Part shown: piece after piece, positions 62,153-64,000 of the stretch
How the letters are laid out: each line of letters starts with the position of its first letter
Position numbering within the stretch: position 1 is the first letter of the stretch
Source of the DNA: Novosphingobium sp. IK01
Lineage (GTDB): Bacteria > Pseudomonadota > Alphaproteobacteria > Sphingomonadales > Sphingomonadaceae
DNA: 64,000 nt
NCBI RefSeq assembly: GCF_033242265.1
Contig: NZ_BTFW01000001.1
Coordinates: 3,469,902-3,533,901, forward strand
Direction: 5' to 3'
Program-made: the position numbers and the translations under genes
Notes under the pieces: generated by a model
Seen by the model: the letters and a program-made list of their open reading frames with translations, nothing else
Told to the model about the DNA's origin: nothing
Database searches by the model: none

Positions 62153-63928
62153 CTATTCACCGGCAGGCGATAGGGGCGCATGGCTCTGTGGCGAGGTGAT
62201 GATGCGGTCGCGCGCGGCGCGCAAGTCGCCCGCCTCGATCTGGATCTTGAGGCGTTCCTTGTCGCGCGCGCGGTACATGTCTTCGGCGCGCTTGATCGCT
62301 TCCTCGCTCACCCCGCTTTCGTTCAGGGCGAGGCGGGCCATCTTGATGGCCGATTCCATCACCTCGCGCACGACACCGCGCGCGGGCGAACCCTTGAGGC
62401 GGACGACCGCGCGCCGGTCGTAGGCGCGCAGGAAGATCGCCGCATTGGGGAAGGCCTGCTGCACCGCCTCCAGCGCCCCGGCGCTCATCTGGTCGCCATC
62501 CATGCAGAACATGATCAGCGCGGCTTCCTCGGCCCCGGCCTGGCGCAGGATGTCCAGCCTTGTGCCGTCACCGAAATAGACCTTGGCGCCATAGCCCTGG
62601 GCCACGTCGATCATTTCCACGTCGGTATCGACCATGGTCACGCTCAGGTCGCTGGCCATGAGCATCTGGGCCACGGTCTGGCCGAAGCGGCCATAGCCGA
62701 CCACGAGGGCATGGGCATGATCGGCAGAGGGGCCCTGTCGTTCGCGGCTCTTGCCCGATTTGACCGGATCGGCCCGCAGCGGCTTGGTCAGGGCCATCAG
62801 GAACGGGGTCGTGGCCATCGAAAGGGTGACGATGGCGCCGAACAGGCTGGCCGCCTCGGGCGCGATCAGGTTGGCGTTCTGGGCCTGGGTAAACAGCACG
62901 AAGCCGAATTCGCCGCCCTGGCTCAGCAGCAGGCCCAGCGCGAGCGCACCGCGCCACGTCATGCGGAAGGCCAGCCCGATCAGGAAGATGACCAGTGCCT
63001 TGATCCCCACCAGCGCCAGCGCCATCGTCGCCACGAACAGCGGGCGTTCGGCAATCGCGTGAAGGTCGAGCATCATGCCCACCGCCAGGAAGAACAGCCC
63101 GAGCAGGATCGAGCGGAACGGCTCGACATCGGCTTCCAGTTCGTGGCGATAGGGGCTGTCGGCCAGCATGACCCCGGCGATGAAGGCGCCCAGCGCGGTC
63201 GAAAGACCCAGCGTTTCCATCAGCGCAGCCGAGGCCATGACCGTGAACAGCGCGGCCACCACGAACATCTCGCGCTCGCCCAGATTGCCGATCAGGCGGA
63301 ACAGCGGGCGGATCAGATAGCGCCCGGCCAGGATCAGCCCGGCAATCGCCAGAACGGTATAGAGCGCCTGCTGCCATCCGGGAGGCGCATCGGCGTTGGC
63401 CGGATTGCGGCTGAGCACGCCGATGATGGTGATCATCGGGATGATCGAGAGGTCCTGGAACAGCAGGATCGCGAATGTCCGCTCGCCAAACGGCGTGCGC
63501 AGCCTGCCCGAGGCCTGCAACATCGGCAGCACCTGCGCGGTGGACGAAAGCGCGAGCGGCAGGCCCAGCGCGATGGCCGCCGTCGCCGAGAAATCGGTGC
63601 CCAGCGCGATCATCGCGGCCACGCCGGCCCCGCACAGCACGACCTGCAACAGCCCCAGCCCCAGAATGTCGCGCTTCATCCGCCACAGGCGCGAGGGATT
63701 GAGTTCGAGCCCGACGAGGAACAGCAGCAGCGTGATGCCCAGTTCGGCAATGCCCATCTTCTGGTCGGCCTCGCCCACCAGGCCCAGCACTTGCGGGCCG
63801 ACGACGGCCCCCGCCACGAGATAGCCCAGCGTCGCGCCCAGCCCCGCGCGGCGGAACGCCAGCACGAAGACCATGGCAAAGCCAAGCAGGAGAAATCCGT
63901 CATGCAACATCGAGGAGGGCTGGTTCAT
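62153..63928 (-). CDS. Kef-type K+/H+ antiporter (CPA2 family) with TrkA_N domain
   Basis: 591 residues. The first 380 form 12-13 membrane helices of the CPA2 exchanger fold: GYLVAGAVVGPQVLGLVG, GITLLLFLVGLELNPSRLW, LPLALSSTAQVLPML and FQDLSIIPMITII hold the conserved ion-site region. The C-terminal TrkA_N domain has HALVVGYGRFGQTVAQMLMA (a full GxGxxG) and VTMVDTDVEMIDVAQGYGAK, then LIMFCMDGDQMS. KefB/KefC are glutathione-gated K+ efflux systems; the regulatory region here looks similar, but no KefG/KefF partner is in the window. It starts close to the right edge and is convergent with hrpB. Confidence 0.92.
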   Translation of the reverse strand: MNQPSSMLHDGFLLLGFAMVFVLAFRRAGLGATLGYLVAGAVVGPQVLGLVGEADQKMGIAELGITLLLFLVGLELNPSRLWRMKRDILGLGLLQVVLCGAGVAAMIALGTDFSATAAIALGLPLALSSTAQVLPMLQASGRLRTPFGERTFAILLFQDLSIIPMITIIGVLSRNPANADAPPGWQQALYTVLAIAGLILAGRYLIRPLFRLIGNLGEREMFVVAALFTVMASAALMETLGLSTALGAFIAGVMLADSPYRHELEADVEPFRSILLGLFFLAVGMMLDLHAIAERPLFVATMALALVGIKALVIFLIGLAFRMTWRGALALGLLLSQGGEFGFVLFTQAQNANLIAPEAASLFGAIVTLSMATTPFLMALTKPLRADPVKSGKSRERQGPSADHAHALVVGYGRFGQTVAQMLMASDLSVTMVDTDVEMIDVAQGYGAKVYFGDGTRLDILRQAGAEEAALIMFCMDGDQMSAGALEAVQQAFPNAAIFLRAYDRRAVVRLKGSPARGVVREVMESAIKMARLALNESGVSEEAIKRAEDMYRARDKERLKIQIEAGDLRAARDRIITSPQSHAPLSPAGE

Positions 63929-64000
63929 CGCGTGCGAGGGTCGTCCCTTTTTGTGCGCCGCGTCAAGTCTTGCAGCATGGCAGCAATCAAAAGCCGTAGA

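Overview
The window looks like chromosomal DNA of a GC-rich alphaproteobacterium, most likely Sphingomonadales (Novosphingobium-like). The basis is the TonB-dependent receptors, an OprB porin next to a PQQ glucose dehydrogenase, OlsB-type ornithine-lipid synthesis and strong GC3 bias. Genus is an inference. Identifications come from reading translated sequence and motifs; no database search was possible.

1-9346: the right-hand part of an integrative element. It holds a type I restriction-modification operon on the minus strand (hsdM, a RhuM-family gene, hsdS, hsdR; hsdR runs off the left edge), a P4-type primase/helicase, an AlpA-like regulator, an unknown gene and a tyrosine integrase. It ends at a 46-bp copy of the 3' half of tRNA-Thr(CGT), a probable attachment site. 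Short iterated repeats beside the primase may be a replication origin.

9350-24440: envelope and nutrient uptake. Two TonB-dependent receptors, an exported nucleoside-hydrolase-like protein, a cation/proton antiporter coupled to an OmpA-like lipoprotein, an S1/P1 nuclease, and an OprB porin followed by membrane PQQ glucose dehydrogenase.

24480-34930: a catabolic block. A TetR regulator is divergent from an Old-Yellow-Enzyme-type flavoprotein resembling N-methylproline demethylase. A LysR regulator is divergent from a tightly overlapping operon of Rieske oxygenase, its flavin/ferredoxin reductase, a POT peptide transporter, a small possibly secreted protein and a CocE/NonD hydrolase. Together they suggest uptake and N-demethylation of an N-methylated or betaine-type amino acid or peptide, perhaps proline-derived.

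35020-48510: pncB, an MFS exporter, glutaminase, a four-gene two-component cluster (PAS kinase, response regulator, hybrid kinase with HPt, response regulator) facing a REC-GGDEF-HPt protein, then trhO and a FUSC transporter.

48570-64000: fabI overlapping a DUF3141 gene with a PHA-synthase-like catalytic triad, tRNA-Pro(TGG), olsB, tRNA-Ile2(CAT), a polysaccharide-deacetylase-like gene coupled to an atypical sensor kinase, an Lrp regulator, chorismate mutase, a long-chain polyprenyl diphosphate synthase, a small membrane protein, hrpB and a Kef-type antiporter. Several 3' gene ends carry short tandem or inverted repeats that begin in or beside the stop codon.
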